The notes: generated by a model from the letters alone, not told the origin. Counted from the first letter of the stretch, positions 7,998 to 16,726 are shown. The stretch: DNA of 41,053 nucleotides from Chloroflexota bacterium (GCA_029262735.1 JAJCYY010000040.1:1-41053), one strand, 5' to 3'. Translations and numbers: made by a program.

Positions 7998-8951
7998 ATG
8001 CGTATTGGCAATCTTGAGATCGATTCTCCCGTCCGGCTCGCTCCCATGGCAGGCGTCACGAACGCGTCGTTTCGTCTTGTCTCAAAGGAGTGTGGTTCAG
8101 CGCTGATCACCTCTGAGGAGATCGATGCCACCGGACTCGTTCGGCACACCGACAGGTCGGAACAGATTGCCACGTTCCACCCGACAGAGCGCCCGCTTGC
8201 CATGCAGCTCCTTGGCAACGACGCTGAGACGTTGGTGGAGGCGATGGAAGTTCTGCAGGAACGCGGGGCGGACATCATCGACATCAACATGGGCTGTCCT
8301 ATGCCCAAGATCACCAGGTCGGGCAAAGGATCGGCCCTGATGCGTGACGTCCCGGCTACCGCACTGATCCTGCGGGCCCTCCGCCGTTCCTGCCAGGTGC
8401 CACTCACCATCAAGATTCGCGGCGGCTGGGACATGCAGCATCTCAATGCCGTCGAGGTGGCTCAGATGGCAGAGTCTGAAGGCGTCGATGCCATAACCGT
8501 CCACCCGCGCACCCGCTCTCAGCGGTTCGCAGGGCGGGCACCGTGGCAGATCATCCGCGATGTGGTGGAGGCGGTGAACATCCCCGTCACTGGCAACGGA
8601 GACGTTACGTCCTACAGCGAGGCACTCCAGATGATGGCAGAGACCGGCTGTTCCTCTGTGATGATCGGTCGGGGAGCCCTGGGCCAGCCATGGGTGTTCA
8701 ACCCTGATTTCGAAGGGTGGAATGTCGAGCGTCAGCGGGAGTATAGGGAACGGGCGATCGCACGCCACATGGAACTGATCCGTACCTTCTATCCGGAGGG
8801 GCGATACTCGTTGCTACAGGTGAAGCGACACCTCTCTTACTACGCCCGCGGGATGAGGTCGGTGCGGGAGTGCCGCCGAACAATATTCGCGGAATGTGAC
8901 ACACGGGACGAGGCGTGGACAACCTTCCGCCACTTCTGGGACGCGGCGTGA
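7998..8951 (+). CDS. dusB: tRNA-dihydrouridine synthase, DusB-like
   Basis: The enzyme uses FMN and NADPH to reduce specific uridines in the tRNA D-loop. The 317-residue protein opens with the FMN-binding LAPMAGVTNASFR (residues 14-26), followed by MQLLGND, and has the catalytic cysteine in NMGCPMPK (Cys100). Later family motifs are also present: TIKIRGGWD, VHPRTRSQRF, GNGDV and MIGRGALGQPW. Length and motif spacing agree with DusB/Dus of Gram-positive type. The mRNA is probably leaderless. The gene stands alone between the exporter and the enolase genes. Confidence 0.93.
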   Translation: MRIGNLEIDSPVRLAPMAGVTNASFRLVSKECGSALITSEEIDATGLVRHTDRSEQIATFHPTERPLAMQLLGNDAETLVEAMEVLQERGADIIDINMGCPMPKITRSGKGSALMRDVPATALILRALRRSCQVPLTIKIRGGWDMQHLNAVEVAQMAESEGVDAITVHPRTRSQRFAGRAPWQIIRDVVEAVNIPVTGNGDVTSYSEALQMMAETGCSSVMIGRGALGQPWVFNPDFEGWNVERQREYRERAIARHMELIRTFYPEGRYSLLQVKRHLSYYARGMRSVRECRRTIFAECDTRDEAWTTFRHFWDAA

Positions 8952-8964
8952 ACTTAGGTATCGA

Positions 8965-9004
8965 TTGCCCTTAGTTGCCCGTTGTTGCCCGTAACTGCCG
9001 CAAC
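8965..9004 (+). repeat. 10-bp tandem repeat upstream of the dehydratase pair
   Basis: TTGCCC recurs exactly every 10 bp at 8965, 8975 and 8985, with a weaker fourth unit CTGCCG at 8995. The array ends 20 nt before the TTG start of the next gene. The spacing equals about one helical turn, which would suit an operator bound by an oligomeric regulator. This is inferred from spacing only. Confidence 0.55.
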
Positions 9005-9023
9005 TGGTAGAGACAGGGAAAAA

Positions 9024-10193
9024 TTGAAGATCAAGTCGATTCGGCCAGTGACGGTTTCGATACCAGCAATTCCGAGCACGGGAAAGTCCCGTCGCACCTC
9101 GTGGAACGCCGATGCACGCAGGGCGATGCCCATCAACTTCTATCCGGAGTTCTCAAGGCTTCCGAGCAAACTGCCGGCCGCGGCGCTGACCGATGTGTGG
9201 GTACAGGTGACCGCCGAGGACGGGACGTGGGGGTTGGGTCAGTGCGCGTTTGGTGGTCCCGTCGCCAGCTACATATCAACCGTGCTTGCGCCGTTGCTCG
9301 AAGGGCGAAACTGCATGGCTATCGAGCATCTCAACGACCTTGCCCAGAGATTGGCCCAGCGCTTCGGCCCGTCCGGCACGGCTTCAACCGCCATCGCCGG
9401 GGTTGACCTCGCCCTGTGGGATCTCAAGGGCAAGCTGCTCGGCGTTCCGGTCTACTCGCTGCTCGGCGGAAAGGTACGTGAGTCGATCACCTGCTACGCC
9501 ACCAGCGACGACCTTGACTGGACGCAGGAGCTCGGCTTCACGAAGTTCAAGATCACAAACCCTGCTCACTATGCAGAAGGCGACGCTGGACTTGCCGAGG
9601 TGGTTGATCACGTTGCGAAGGCTAGAGAGCAAGTTGGCCCTGATCGTGACCTGATGATCAACCCGGTGATGTCGTTCAACGTCGAGTTCTCACTTCGCCT
9701 GCTGGAGCAACTCAGACCATTCAACCTCCGCTGGGTTGAGGAGCCGCTGCCTCCAACAAACAACGAGGGACTCGCAGAGCTGAGACGCGCCGCGCCCTGG
9801 GTTGCGATAGCCACAGGTGAGGACCATCACGGCCGGCACGCGTTCATGGATCTCGTGGAAAAACGGGCGGCAGACATCCTTCAACCGGACATCAGGTGGG
9901 GTGGTGGGCTCAGCGAGACGATGAAGATTCATGCGATCGGTGAAGCCGCTGGCATAGCCACTATCCCGCATGGCGGAGCGAACACGCCGTTCGGCCAGCA
10001 CTTCGCCGTTTCGGTAACAGAATCTCCAATGGCCGAGTACTGGTTGGGCACCGATCCCGGAGTGCCGCTTGATGAGACACCGCGGATACCCGGAACGCCG
10101 GTTCCGGTGAACGGGACAATCGTGCCCTCATCCGCGCCCGGCTTTGGAATCGAAATCGAGGAATCCGACATCTCCGGCTGGAAAGCAATCTGA
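9024..10193 (+). CDS. Enolase-superfamily sugar acid dehydratase, L-rhamnonate dehydratase-like (1)
   Basis: The protein belongs to the mandelate racemase group of the enolase superfamily, which abstracts the proton alpha to a carboxylate using Mg2+. Its order of motifs follows L-rhamnonate dehydratase: YPEF near the N-terminus, DLALWDLKGK, LLGG, KFKITNP, LMINPVMSFN, WVEEPLPP, ATGEDHHGRHAF, DILQPDIRWGGGLSE, IPHGG and a C-terminal PVPVNG...APGFGIEI. The first metal ligand, Asp in the known enzyme (LMLDCWMS type), is Asn here. TTG 9024 is chosen because it gives MKIKSIRP like the next paralogue and has AGGGA just upstream; it yields 389 residues. It is one base from the next gene, so the two are co-transcribed. 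Confidence 0.88.
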   Translation: MKIKSIRPVTVSIPAIPSTGKSRRTSWNADARRAMPINFYPEFSRLPSKLPAAALTDVWVQVTAEDGTWGLGQCAFGGPVASYISTVLAPLLEGRNCMAIEHLNDLAQRLAQRFGPSGTASTAIAGVDLALWDLKGKLLGVPVYSLLGGKVRESITCYATSDDLDWTQELGFTKFKITNPAHYAEGDAGLAEVVDHVAKAREQVGPDRDLMINPVMSFNVEFSLRLLEQLRPFNLRWVEEPLPPTNNEGLAELRRAAPWVAIATGEDHHGRHAFMDLVEKRAADILQPDIRWGGGLSETMKIHAIGEAAGIATIPHGGANTPFGQHFAVSVTESPMAEYWLGTDPGVPLDETPRIPGTPVPVNGTIVPSSAPGFGIEIEESDISGWKAI

Positions 10194-10194
10194 C

Positions 10195-11382
10195 ATGAAG
10201 ATCAAGAACGTCCGTTGTATCCAGATCGACATGCCGCCCGCCAAACCGGGCCCGGACACACGACCCGGCTGGAACTCTCACACTGCACGGTCGCAGCCAA
10301 TTGCGCGCTACCCGGAGTTCACGAGGTCGGACGACAGCCGCCCGGGGACAACCTCCCATGTCTGGGTGCAGGTCACAGCCGAAGACGGCACATACGGCAT
10401 CGGTTCCAGTGCCCACGGTGAGATGGCGGCTTCGTTGATCGACTACTACATCGCACCGCTGATCGAAGGCCGAGACGCCTTTGCGATTGAGCTGGCCAAC
10501 GACCTTATCTGGAGATCGCATGACGGATTCCAGGGAGGAATTGCAACGGCGGCACAGAGCGGTGTTGATCTCGCGTTGTGGGACCTGAAGGGCAAGTTGC
10601 TGGACCGCCCGGTCTACGAGCTGATCGGTGGGCCGAGTCGCTGCGAGATCGAGCTTTACGCCACCGGCGATGACCTGGAGTGGATGATGGAACTGGGATT
10701 CAGCCGGTTCAAGATCAGCAATCCGTTTTACTACGAAGAAGGCTCGGAGGGACTTGCAAAGCTGGAACAGCACGTCGCCCGATCACGCGAGATCGTCGGT
10801 GATAAAGCTGAACTGATGCTGAACCCTGTGATGTCGTTCAACGGCGACTGGGCGCTGCGGGTTGCGGAAAGGCTCAGGCCGTACAGACTGAGATGGTTCG
10901 AGGAGCCTTTCGTGGCATCGGACCTCGCAGCTCACATCGACCTGAAGCGCGCTATGACGTGGACGGCGCTCGCAACGGGTGAGCATCACTACGGAAGAAA
11001 GGCGTTCCAGCAGCTTATCTCCGCTCGCGCAGTCGACATCGTCCAGCCCGATATCGAGTTCACCGGTGGGCTGTCGGAGACCCTGAAAATCTATACCTAT
11101 GCCGAAGCGGCGGGCGTTGAGACGATTCCACACAAGGGCGGAAACTCTGCGTGGGGGCAGCACTTTGGGCTGGCAATGCCTGAGTCGACAATGGCCGAGT
11201 GGTTCATGGATACGGACATCGGCCAGCCACCGGGCGATCTCCTGCCGCCGGGAGTGAGCTCTCCTGTGGATGGCGTCGTCCGGCCGTCCGATGCGCCGGG
11301 ATTCGGACTTGAGATACCCGAAACTTGGATAAAGCCCTGGGAACACGCCAAACAACAGCGCATGGTCTACGGAATGGCGTGA
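10195..11382 (+). CDS. Enolase-superfamily sugar acid dehydratase, L-rhamnonate dehydratase-like (2)
   Basis: This tandem paralogue of the preceding gene starts with MKIKNVRC at ATG 10195, one base after the preceding stop, and has 395 residues. It shows the same motif order: YPEFTRS, DLALWDLKGK, RFKISNPFYYEEG, LMLNPVMSFN, WFEEPF, ATGEHHYGRKAF, DIVQPDIEFTGGLSE, IPHKGGN and PVDGVV...APGFGLEI. It too has Asn where the first Mg2+ ligand Asp is expected. The two copies have clearly diverged, so they may act on different acid sugars or form a hetero-oligomer. The reaction (dehydration to a 2-keto-3-deoxy acid) is inferred from the subfamily. Confidence 0.87.
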   Translation: MKIKNVRCIQIDMPPAKPGPDTRPGWNSHTARSQPIARYPEFTRSDDSRPGTTSHVWVQVTAEDGTYGIGSSAHGEMAASLIDYYIAPLIEGRDAFAIELANDLIWRSHDGFQGGIATAAQSGVDLALWDLKGKLLDRPVYELIGGPSRCEIELYATGDDLEWMMELGFSRFKISNPFYYEEGSEGLAKLEQHVARSREIVGDKAELMLNPVMSFNGDWALRVAERLRPYRLRWFEEPFVASDLAAHIDLKRAMTWTALATGEHHYGRKAFQQLISARAVDIVQPDIEFTGGLSETLKIYTYAEAAGVETIPHKGGNSAWGQHFGLAMPESTMAEWFMDTDIGQPPGDLLPPGVSSPVDGVVRPSDAPGFGLEIPETWIKPWEHAKQQRMVYGMA

Positions 11383-11539
11383 ACCATGGGCTGGGCTCGC
11401 AGCATCGCAGGCAGCCCGGCTACCTACGGTCGACCGTCGACCGTCGGAACTCAATAACCCGGTCCATAGCTGCTAAGCTTTCGCCTTTTCGGTCGACAAC
11501 AGCGTGGTTCAGTGCGAGCAATCTCGAGAGGCATCCCAG

Positions 11540-12931
11540 ATGACAGGGCCAAATATCATTCTCATTAACTGCGATGACCTCGGTTACGGAGACCTCGGGG
11601 CGTACGGATCAACCGTGAACAAGACACCGGCCATTGACCGTATGGCCGCGGAAGGAATGCGGTTCACGGATTTCTACATGGCCTCGCCCGTTTGCTCCCC
11701 ATCCCGCGGAGCGATGATGACCGGATGCTACCCGCCTCGCATCAGCTTCGGCTCATTTGTTGACGGCGGCGTGGTTCTGTTTCCCGGCGACGGCATTGGA
11801 CTCAATCCGGACGAGGTCACCGTGGCTCGGCAGCTCAAGAACGCGGGATACGCCACCAAGCTTGTTGGCAAGTGGCACTGTGGCGACCAGCCCGAATTTC
11901 TGCCGCCATCGCACGGTTTCGACAGCTACTACGGAATACCGTTCAGCAACGACCACGGACGGCAGTCGAAGCACCCCAATCCCGACCCCATCGTTCCCGT
12001 CAGAGACTGGCCGCCGCTACCACTGGTCCGTGATCTGGAAGTCATCCAGGAACAGCCGGACCAGGCTGCCATTACGGAACGCTATGTTGAGGAGGCCGTG
12101 AAGTTCATAAGGGCCGAAAAGAACGGCCCGTTCTTCCTGTATTTCGCGCATATGCACGTTCATGTCCCGATCTACACACCGGCCCACTTCGAGCGGGAGT
12201 CTGAGAACGGCATCTACGGGGCGGGGGTCGCCGCGATCGACTGGTCTGTAGACGTAATAATGAACGAGCTGAAACGCCAGGGGATCGACGAGAACACGGT
12301 CGTCATTTTCACGAGCGACAATGGATCGCGTGCACGAGACGAAGGCGGCAGTAACGCTCCGCTGCGCGGGATGAAGGGAACAACGTGGGAGGGCGGCCAG
12401 CGCGTTCCGTTCATCATTCGCTGGCCGGGCCATGTCCCGGCGAGTACGGTGTGCAATGAGCTGGCAACAGGCATGGACATCATGCCAACACTGTCGGCGC
12501 TGGCTGGAGCAACGGTTCCGACTGACCGGATCATCGACGGCCACGACATCAGCCCGCTGGCGTTGGGTGAGAACAGTGCAAAAACGCAGTACGAGGAATT
12601 CTTCTACTACAAGCAGAACAACCTGGAGGCGGTCAGGAGCGGGAAGTGGAAGCTGCACGTGCGAAAGGGCGATGACGAACTGCGTGAACTGTACGACCTC
12701 GATGCTGATATCGGCGAGACGATGAACCTCATTGACCGGCACCCTGATGTGGTATCCGACCTGATGGCCAGGATGGAAGCCTGCCGCCGTGATCTTGGCG
12801 ACGAGGCGACCGGGGTGGTGGGAGAGAATGTCAGGCCTGTCGGACGTGTGGACAACCCGAAGCCACTGAGCCAGTACGATCCAGATCACCCGTACATCGT
12901 GGCGATGTACGACAGGCCCCAGCGAGGTTAG
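11540..12931 (+). CDS. Sulfatase (arylsulfatase A-like), cytosolic
   Basis: The enzyme hydrolyses sulfate esters using a formylglycine made from Cys52 in VCSPSR (CxPSR motif). Other hallmarks are the metal-binding INCDDLGYGDLGAYG at the N-terminus, GKWHCGD near residue 113 and FTSDNGS. The 463-residue protein has no signal peptide, so it acts in the cytosol on substrates already taken up. ATG 11540 is preferred over GTG 11504 because GAGAGG lies 8 nt upstream. The position after two sugar acid dehydratases suggests sulfated sugar or uronate derivatives as substrates, which is an inference. No formylglycine-generating enzyme gene is in the window. A GTCGACC tandem repeat (11429-11447) lies in the 157-bp gap upstream. 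Confidence 0.92.
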   Translation: MTGPNIILINCDDLGYGDLGAYGSTVNKTPAIDRMAAEGMRFTDFYMASPVCSPSRGAMMTGCYPPRISFGSFVDGGVVLFPGDGIGLNPDEVTVARQLKNAGYATKLVGKWHCGDQPEFLPPSHGFDSYYGIPFSNDHGRQSKHPNPDPIVPVRDWPPLPLVRDLEVIQEQPDQAAITERYVEEAVKFIRAEKNGPFFLYFAHMHVHVPIYTPAHFERESENGIYGAGVAAIDWSVDVIMNELKRQGIDENTVVIFTSDNGSRARDEGGSNAPLRGMKGTTWEGGQRVPFIIRWPGHVPASTVCNELATGMDIMPTLSALAGATVPTDRIIDGHDISPLALGENSAKTQYEEFFYYKQNNLEAVRSGKWKLHVRKGDDELRELYDLDADIGETMNLIDRHPDVVSDLMARMEACRRDLGDEATGVVGENVRPVGRVDNPKPLSQYDPDHPYIVAMYDRPQRG

Positions 12932-12954
12932 GGGCATCGCAAGCGCATCGTGCC

Positions 12955-12970
12955 AGCCCGGTGGGGCTTT
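12955..12970 (+). terminator. Small intrinsic terminator after sulfatase 1
   Basis: AGCCC pairs with GGGCT across the loop GGTG and is followed by TT. The stem is short, so termination is probably partial. Confidence 0.4.
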
Positions 12971-13123
12971 AAAGAGAAGGTGCTTTGATCGTCCGAACAA
13001 CCGACATCGCGTCCTGACATTGCGGGACAGGGCGAACCGATGCATTTCCTGGTTATCACCGGCAATCCCGTCCGGTAAGTTTGTGATCTGTCACCGCTAT
13101 CGACCAGACCAGGACGCACAACC

Positions 13124-14230
13124 ATGCTCATTGACTCGCTCGACATCTACCACGTTGCAATGCCCCTCAAGTACCCGTGGCGCACAGCCTACGGGGTCGA
13201 CTACGAAATACATTCGGTCCTGGTACGAGCGAAGAGCGGCGACTATCACGCGTGGTCAGAGTCCACGCCGTTGCAGATGCCGACCTACAGTCCGGAATCG
13301 GCTGCGGGTGTGTTCCTCAACCTTTCTGAATATTTTGGGCCGCATCTTGTCGGCTTCGACTGTGAAACCGCTGACGATATGAATGCAAGACTCGACCTCT
13401 TCAAGGGAAACCCGTTCGCAAAGGCTGCGCTAGAGATCGCGTGGTGGACTCTGCAGGTCAAGCGCCAGGGCAAACCCCTGCATGAACTACTCGGTGGCGC
13501 GGCCCGGGAAGTCTCCGCCGGAGCAGACTTCGGAATACAGGATTCGTTCGACATGTTGCTCGGTAACATCCAGACCGCCGTCGACGCCGGGTTCCCGCGC
13601 ATAAAACTCAAAGTGGCGCGCGGCTGGGACGTCGACATGCTGGCGGCCGTGCGAGGAGCCTTCCCAGAAACTCGAATCCATATCGACTGCAACTCCGGTT
13701 ACTCGCTCGACGATCTGGATCTGTTCAAGCAGATCGACCGTTTCCGCCTGGAGTTCATTGAACAACCGCTGGCGAACAACGACATCCTGGACCATGCAGA
13801 ACTGGCCCGGTTGATAGATACGCCCATCTGCCTGGACGAAAGCGTTACCGGTGTCAGGGTTGTGGAACAGGCGCTGCTAGCAGGAGCGTGCAAATACGTG
13901 AACGTCAAGCCGGGCCGGGTCGGCGGGCTGTCAAACGCGGTCAAGATCCACGACATATGCCAGGACGCTGGAGTGCCAGTATGGATCGGCGGAATGCTGG
14001 AGAGCGCCGTGGGTTCGGCCGTATGTATTGAACTGGCAACCCTGCCGAACGTCCTTTATCCGGGCGACCTCTTCCCGTCTTCACGCTTTTACGAACGTGA
14101 TCTTGGACAGCCCGAAATCGAACTGACTGAGCGCAAGACGATGATGCCGTTCACCGACGGTCTGCCGGAGCCGGATGAGGAGCTGTTGCAAAAGTACACA
14201 CTCCAAAGGGCGACGGTAGTTGTTCCATAG
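13124..14230 (+). CDS. Enolase-superfamily protein, N-succinylamino acid racemase / OSBS-like
   Basis: This third enolase paralogue belongs to the muconate lactonising enzyme group rather than the mandelate racemase group. It has the catalytic lysine pair KLK (Lys161, Lys163), metal ligands Asp188 in HIDCNSGY, Glu213 in FIEQPL and Asp238 in CLDES, and the second-face Lys262 in VNVKPGRVGG. That spacing is what is seen in o-succinylbenzoate synthase and N-succinylamino acid racemases. No menaquinone genes are nearby, so racemisation of an acylated amino acid or a related catabolic step is more likely than MenC function. It has 368 residues, and AGGA lies about 10 nt before the ATG. All catalytic residues are intact, unlike the two dehydratase-like paralogues. 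Confidence 0.88.
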   Translation: MLIDSLDIYHVAMPLKYPWRTAYGVDYEIHSVLVRAKSGDYHAWSESTPLQMPTYSPESAAGVFLNLSEYFGPHLVGFDCETADDMNARLDLFKGNPFAKAALEIAWWTLQVKRQGKPLHELLGGAAREVSAGADFGIQDSFDMLLGNIQTAVDAGFPRIKLKVARGWDVDMLAAVRGAFPETRIHIDCNSGYSLDDLDLFKQIDRFRLEFIEQPLANNDILDHAELARLIDTPICLDESVTGVRVVEQALLAGACKYVNVKPGRVGGLSNAVKIHDICQDAGVPVWIGGMLESAVGSAVCIELATLPNVLYPGDLFPSSRFYERDLGQPEIELTERKTMMPFTDGLPEPDEELLQKYTLQRATVVVP

Positions 14231-14297
14231 TGAGGTCTCGGCGGTCAGCCCGGACGATAGACGCCACTGAAGAACAGTACGACAAGGAGACCGCAGA

Positions 14298-15218
14298 ATG
14301 ACCGATCAACATCCTCAACCGACACGCGAAGAGGTCGACTCGTATCTGAGGGATAGACGTAACTGGGGTCGCTGGGGCGATGCCGGTGCTGCCGGTGCGA
14401 TGAACCTGATCGACGATGCCAAGCGGCTCAAAGCGGTCTCACTCGTTAAGACCGGCAGGACCGTATCGTTGAGTCGTCCATTCCCGGTCGAACCTTCCGC
14501 CGAGAATCCACGACCTGCGGTGCAGTTTCTCATGAAGGGCGAACGGCCCCCGGGAGGCGGTGCCGCCACAGACTATTACGGCGTCGCGTACCACGGAACT
14601 GCGACGACACACATCGACGCCCTGTGCCATGTCTGGGATGAGAATGGTGGATGGGACGGCCGTGACCCGGACGAGAATGTGCTTTTCAGCGGTGTCCAGT
14701 ACGGCACGGTTGACGAGTGGTCGGATGGCATCCTGACGCGTGGCGTCTTGCTGAACGTTCCAGCGCACCGGGGTGTTCCCCACGTCACGTTAGACGCACC
14801 GGTACACGGCTGGGAGCTGGAGGAAATCGCGGCAGCGCAGGGCGTCAAACTTGAGCCGGGCGATGCGGTATGCGTGTACAGCGGCAGGGAAAAGTTCGCT
14901 GCTGAAAACGGTGGCGTATGGACGAGCGGGGCGGAACGTCCCGGCCTCCACGCATCGTGCCTGCCATTCATCCGTGACAACGATGCGTCGCTACTGGTGT
15001 GGGACATGATGGACGCGGCCCCGAACGAGTACAACGTGCCCTGGACCGTTCACGGCGCCATCTTCGCCTACGGCGTCGCGCTGGTCGACAACTCTTTGCT
15101 GGAGCCGCTGGCGAACGTCTGCGCTGAGGAAGGCCGGTACGAATTCATGCTCACCATTAACCCCCTGAGGGTAATTGGTGGCACGGGTTCGCCCGCTAAC
15201 CCGATAGCCGTCTTCTAG
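14298..15218 (+). CDS. Cyclase-family metal hydrolase (kynurenine formamidase-like)
   Basis: The 306-residue protein belongs to the cyclase family (PF04199), whose best known members are kynurenine formamidase and isatin hydrolase. The metal-binding motif is visible as YHGTATTHIDALCHVW (about residues 99-114), and the later EPGDAVCVYSGRE and VWDMMDA...VHGAIFAYGV blocks are also typical. AAGGAGA lies 7 nt before the ATG. Members of this length class hydrolyse amides or lactones of varied small acids, so the exact substrate is open. It follows the racemase-like enolase by 67 bp and may be co-transcribed with it. Confidence 0.87.
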   Translation: MTDQHPQPTREEVDSYLRDRRNWGRWGDAGAAGAMNLIDDAKRLKAVSLVKTGRTVSLSRPFPVEPSAENPRPAVQFLMKGERPPGGGAATDYYGVAYHGTATTHIDALCHVWDENGGWDGRDPDENVLFSGVQYGTVDEWSDGILTRGVLLNVPAHRGVPHVTLDAPVHGWELEEIAAAQGVKLEPGDAVCVYSGREKFAAENGGVWTSGAERPGLHASCLPFIRDNDASLLVWDMMDAAPNEYNVPWTVHGAIFAYGVALVDNSLLEPLANVCAEEGRYEFMLTINPLRVIGGTGSPANPIAVF

Positions 15219-15308
15219 CCCGGATGCAAAACTCAGGTGACCCCGTCGCCTGTCGAGTGCCCCTGGGCGGACTCCCGCGAGCCGCCTGGCGCGCACGAGA
15301 CGCCGGAT

Positions 15309-16328
15309 CTACCTTCCACCCACCTGCTGCAGGAGGAACGGCGAGTACGCCGGTGCGTCGAGGAGCCGGGTCATGTCGTCATCAAGTTTGCACAGGCTGA
15401 TTGAAGCGCCGGACATTTCCATTGAAGTCGCATATTCGCCGATGAAAGCCCGGTGAACGCTGATCCCGCGGTCCTTCAGGATCTGCGATGCCTTTCCATA
15501 GAGGATGTACAGCTCCTCAGGAGCGGTTGCGCCGAGGGAGTTCACAAGTACGCCGACGGAATCGCCGGACGAGTACGGAAGGTCAGGAAGGATTCGGTCG
15601 AGCATCTGCCCTGCGATCTCGTCAGCGGTCAGAAGCGGGCCTACCTCTACGCCCGGCTCACCGTGAATCCCCATACCCAACTCCATCTGTCCAGCCTCCA
15701 CGGTAAATCCCGGCTCGCCCGCCGCCGGGATTGTGGTCCCGGATAGAGCGACACCCATGCTTCGTGTGTTGAAGACTGCTGCTTCTGCCGCGGCATGGAC
15801 GCCGTCGAGATCACGCCCCTCTTCAGCCGCTGCGCCAGCGATCTTGAACCCGAAGAAGATGCCGGCGACACCTCGCCTGCGCTCGATCTCCGCAACCGGA
15901 GCAGACGTCACATCGTCGCGGCCCAGTGTCGTCTTTACCGCAATTCCTTCCATATCAGCCATCTCAGACGCCATGTCAAAGTTCATCGTGTCGCCCGAGT
16001 AGTTCCCGTACAGATACAGCACGCCCGCTCCGCCGTCCACGGCCTTCGTCACCTCAAGCATCTCTTCAGCGGAGGGCGACGAGAAGACGTTGCCCACAGA
16101 CACCCCAGTTGCCAGGCCGGGACCGACGTAGCCCATGAACAGCGGTAGGTGACCGGACCCTCCGCCGGTTGCGATGGCAACCTTGCCCTGGATCGGCGCA
16201 TCGCCTCGAATGAGACCGCGCCCGGTGGCGTCGAATCGCTTCAGATGGCCGGGGAAGGCAGCCAGGATGCCGTCCACCGTCTGGTCTTCGACAAGTGATG
16301 GGTCGTTGATGATCTTGCGCATTGGCAT
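15309..16328 (-). CDS. dhaK: Dihydroxyacetone kinase subunit DhaK
   Basis: DhaK binds dihydroxyacetone through a covalent hemiaminal on a histidine and passes it to the ATP- or DhaL-bound phosphate. The 339-residue protein has GGGSGHLPLFMGYVG (residues 55-69), GNYSGDTMNFDMA (substrate Asp113) and MGIHGEPG with the substrate-binding His222. It is a full-length K domain, but no DhaL or DhaM gene lies beside it: the neighbours are the convergent cyclase gene and a repeat region. The partner must be elsewhere, or the protein binds another keto-triose. GAGG lies about 12 nt upstream of ATG 16328; a second in-frame ATG two codons later is also possible. Confidence 0.9.
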   Translation of the reverse strand: MPMRKIINDPSLVEDQTVDGILAAFPGHLKRFDATGRGLIRGDAPIQGKVAIATGGGSGHLPLFMGYVGPGLATGVSVGNVFSSPSAEEMLEVTKAVDGGAGVLYLYGNYSGDTMNFDMASEMADMEGIAVKTTLGRDDVTSAPVAEIERRRGVAGIFFGFKIAGAAAEEGRDLDGVHAAAEAAVFNTRSMGVALSGTTIPAAGEPGFTVEAGQMELGMGIHGEPGVEVGPLLTADEIAGQMLDRILPDLPYSSGDSVGVLVNSLGATAPEELYILYGKASQILKDRGISVHRAFIGEYATSMEMSGASISLCKLDDDMTRLLDAPAYSPFLLQQVGGR

Positions 16329-16501
16329 GATGAGTTACCGCCTCGTATTGCGATCTGTTTTAGGATTGGCCAGGCACATCGGCTCAGGGGCCAAAACTCT
16401 ATGGTCGGGGCGCAGACCTGTCAATTTGGTGGGATTCAGGAGCGGAGGCAGTGAACCATCTTCGTGCTGAGCTGGAGCGAAGGATCGAAGGCCAGTTACC
16501 T

Positions 16502-16527
16502 GGTAGGGGCGCCGCTTGCTGCGCCCG
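16502..16527 (+). repeat. Family B 26-bp palindromic repeat, copy 2
   Basis: GGTAGGGGCGCCGCTTGCTG followed by CGCCCG, the same as at 32519-32544 and the reverse of 325-350 and 17039-17064. It directly precedes element F1. Confidence 0.85.
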
Positions 16528-16548
16528 CAGCCCGGTAGGGCTGAATCG

Positions 16549-16726
16549 TGTGTTCCCTGAGCGCAATCGAAGGGTCTCTATGCGGCCGGGTTGTCCTGTC
16601 ACGGTGGCGTGCAATGGAGTCCAGTCGTCTTGACGTGACTGGCACTCTGGGAGACGAGTGATCTTGACAGGGGAAGAGGCCAAGCGAGAGATCCTTCGAC
16701 TGCGTTTCACTTCGCTCAGGACACAT
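16549..16726 (+). mobile_element. Inverted-repeat (MITE-like) element, family F, copy 1
   Basis: The left end (TGTTCCCTGAGCG...TCGAAGGGTCTCT) is the inverted complement of the right end (AGAGATCCTTCGAC...CGCTCAGGACACA), with arms of about 35-40 bp. The interior near the right arm contains GGGAGACGAGTGAT and a GTGACTGG block that also occur, inverted, in the copy at 40136-40323. Interior as well as terminal similarity shows that the two are copies of one element. It has no coding capacity. Confidence 0.75.

Noticed and set aside
8982..9023. Upstream start for the first dehydratase-like enolase
   Set aside because: It would run through the phased TTGCCC repeat; TTG 9024 aligns with the paralogue start and has a ribosome site.
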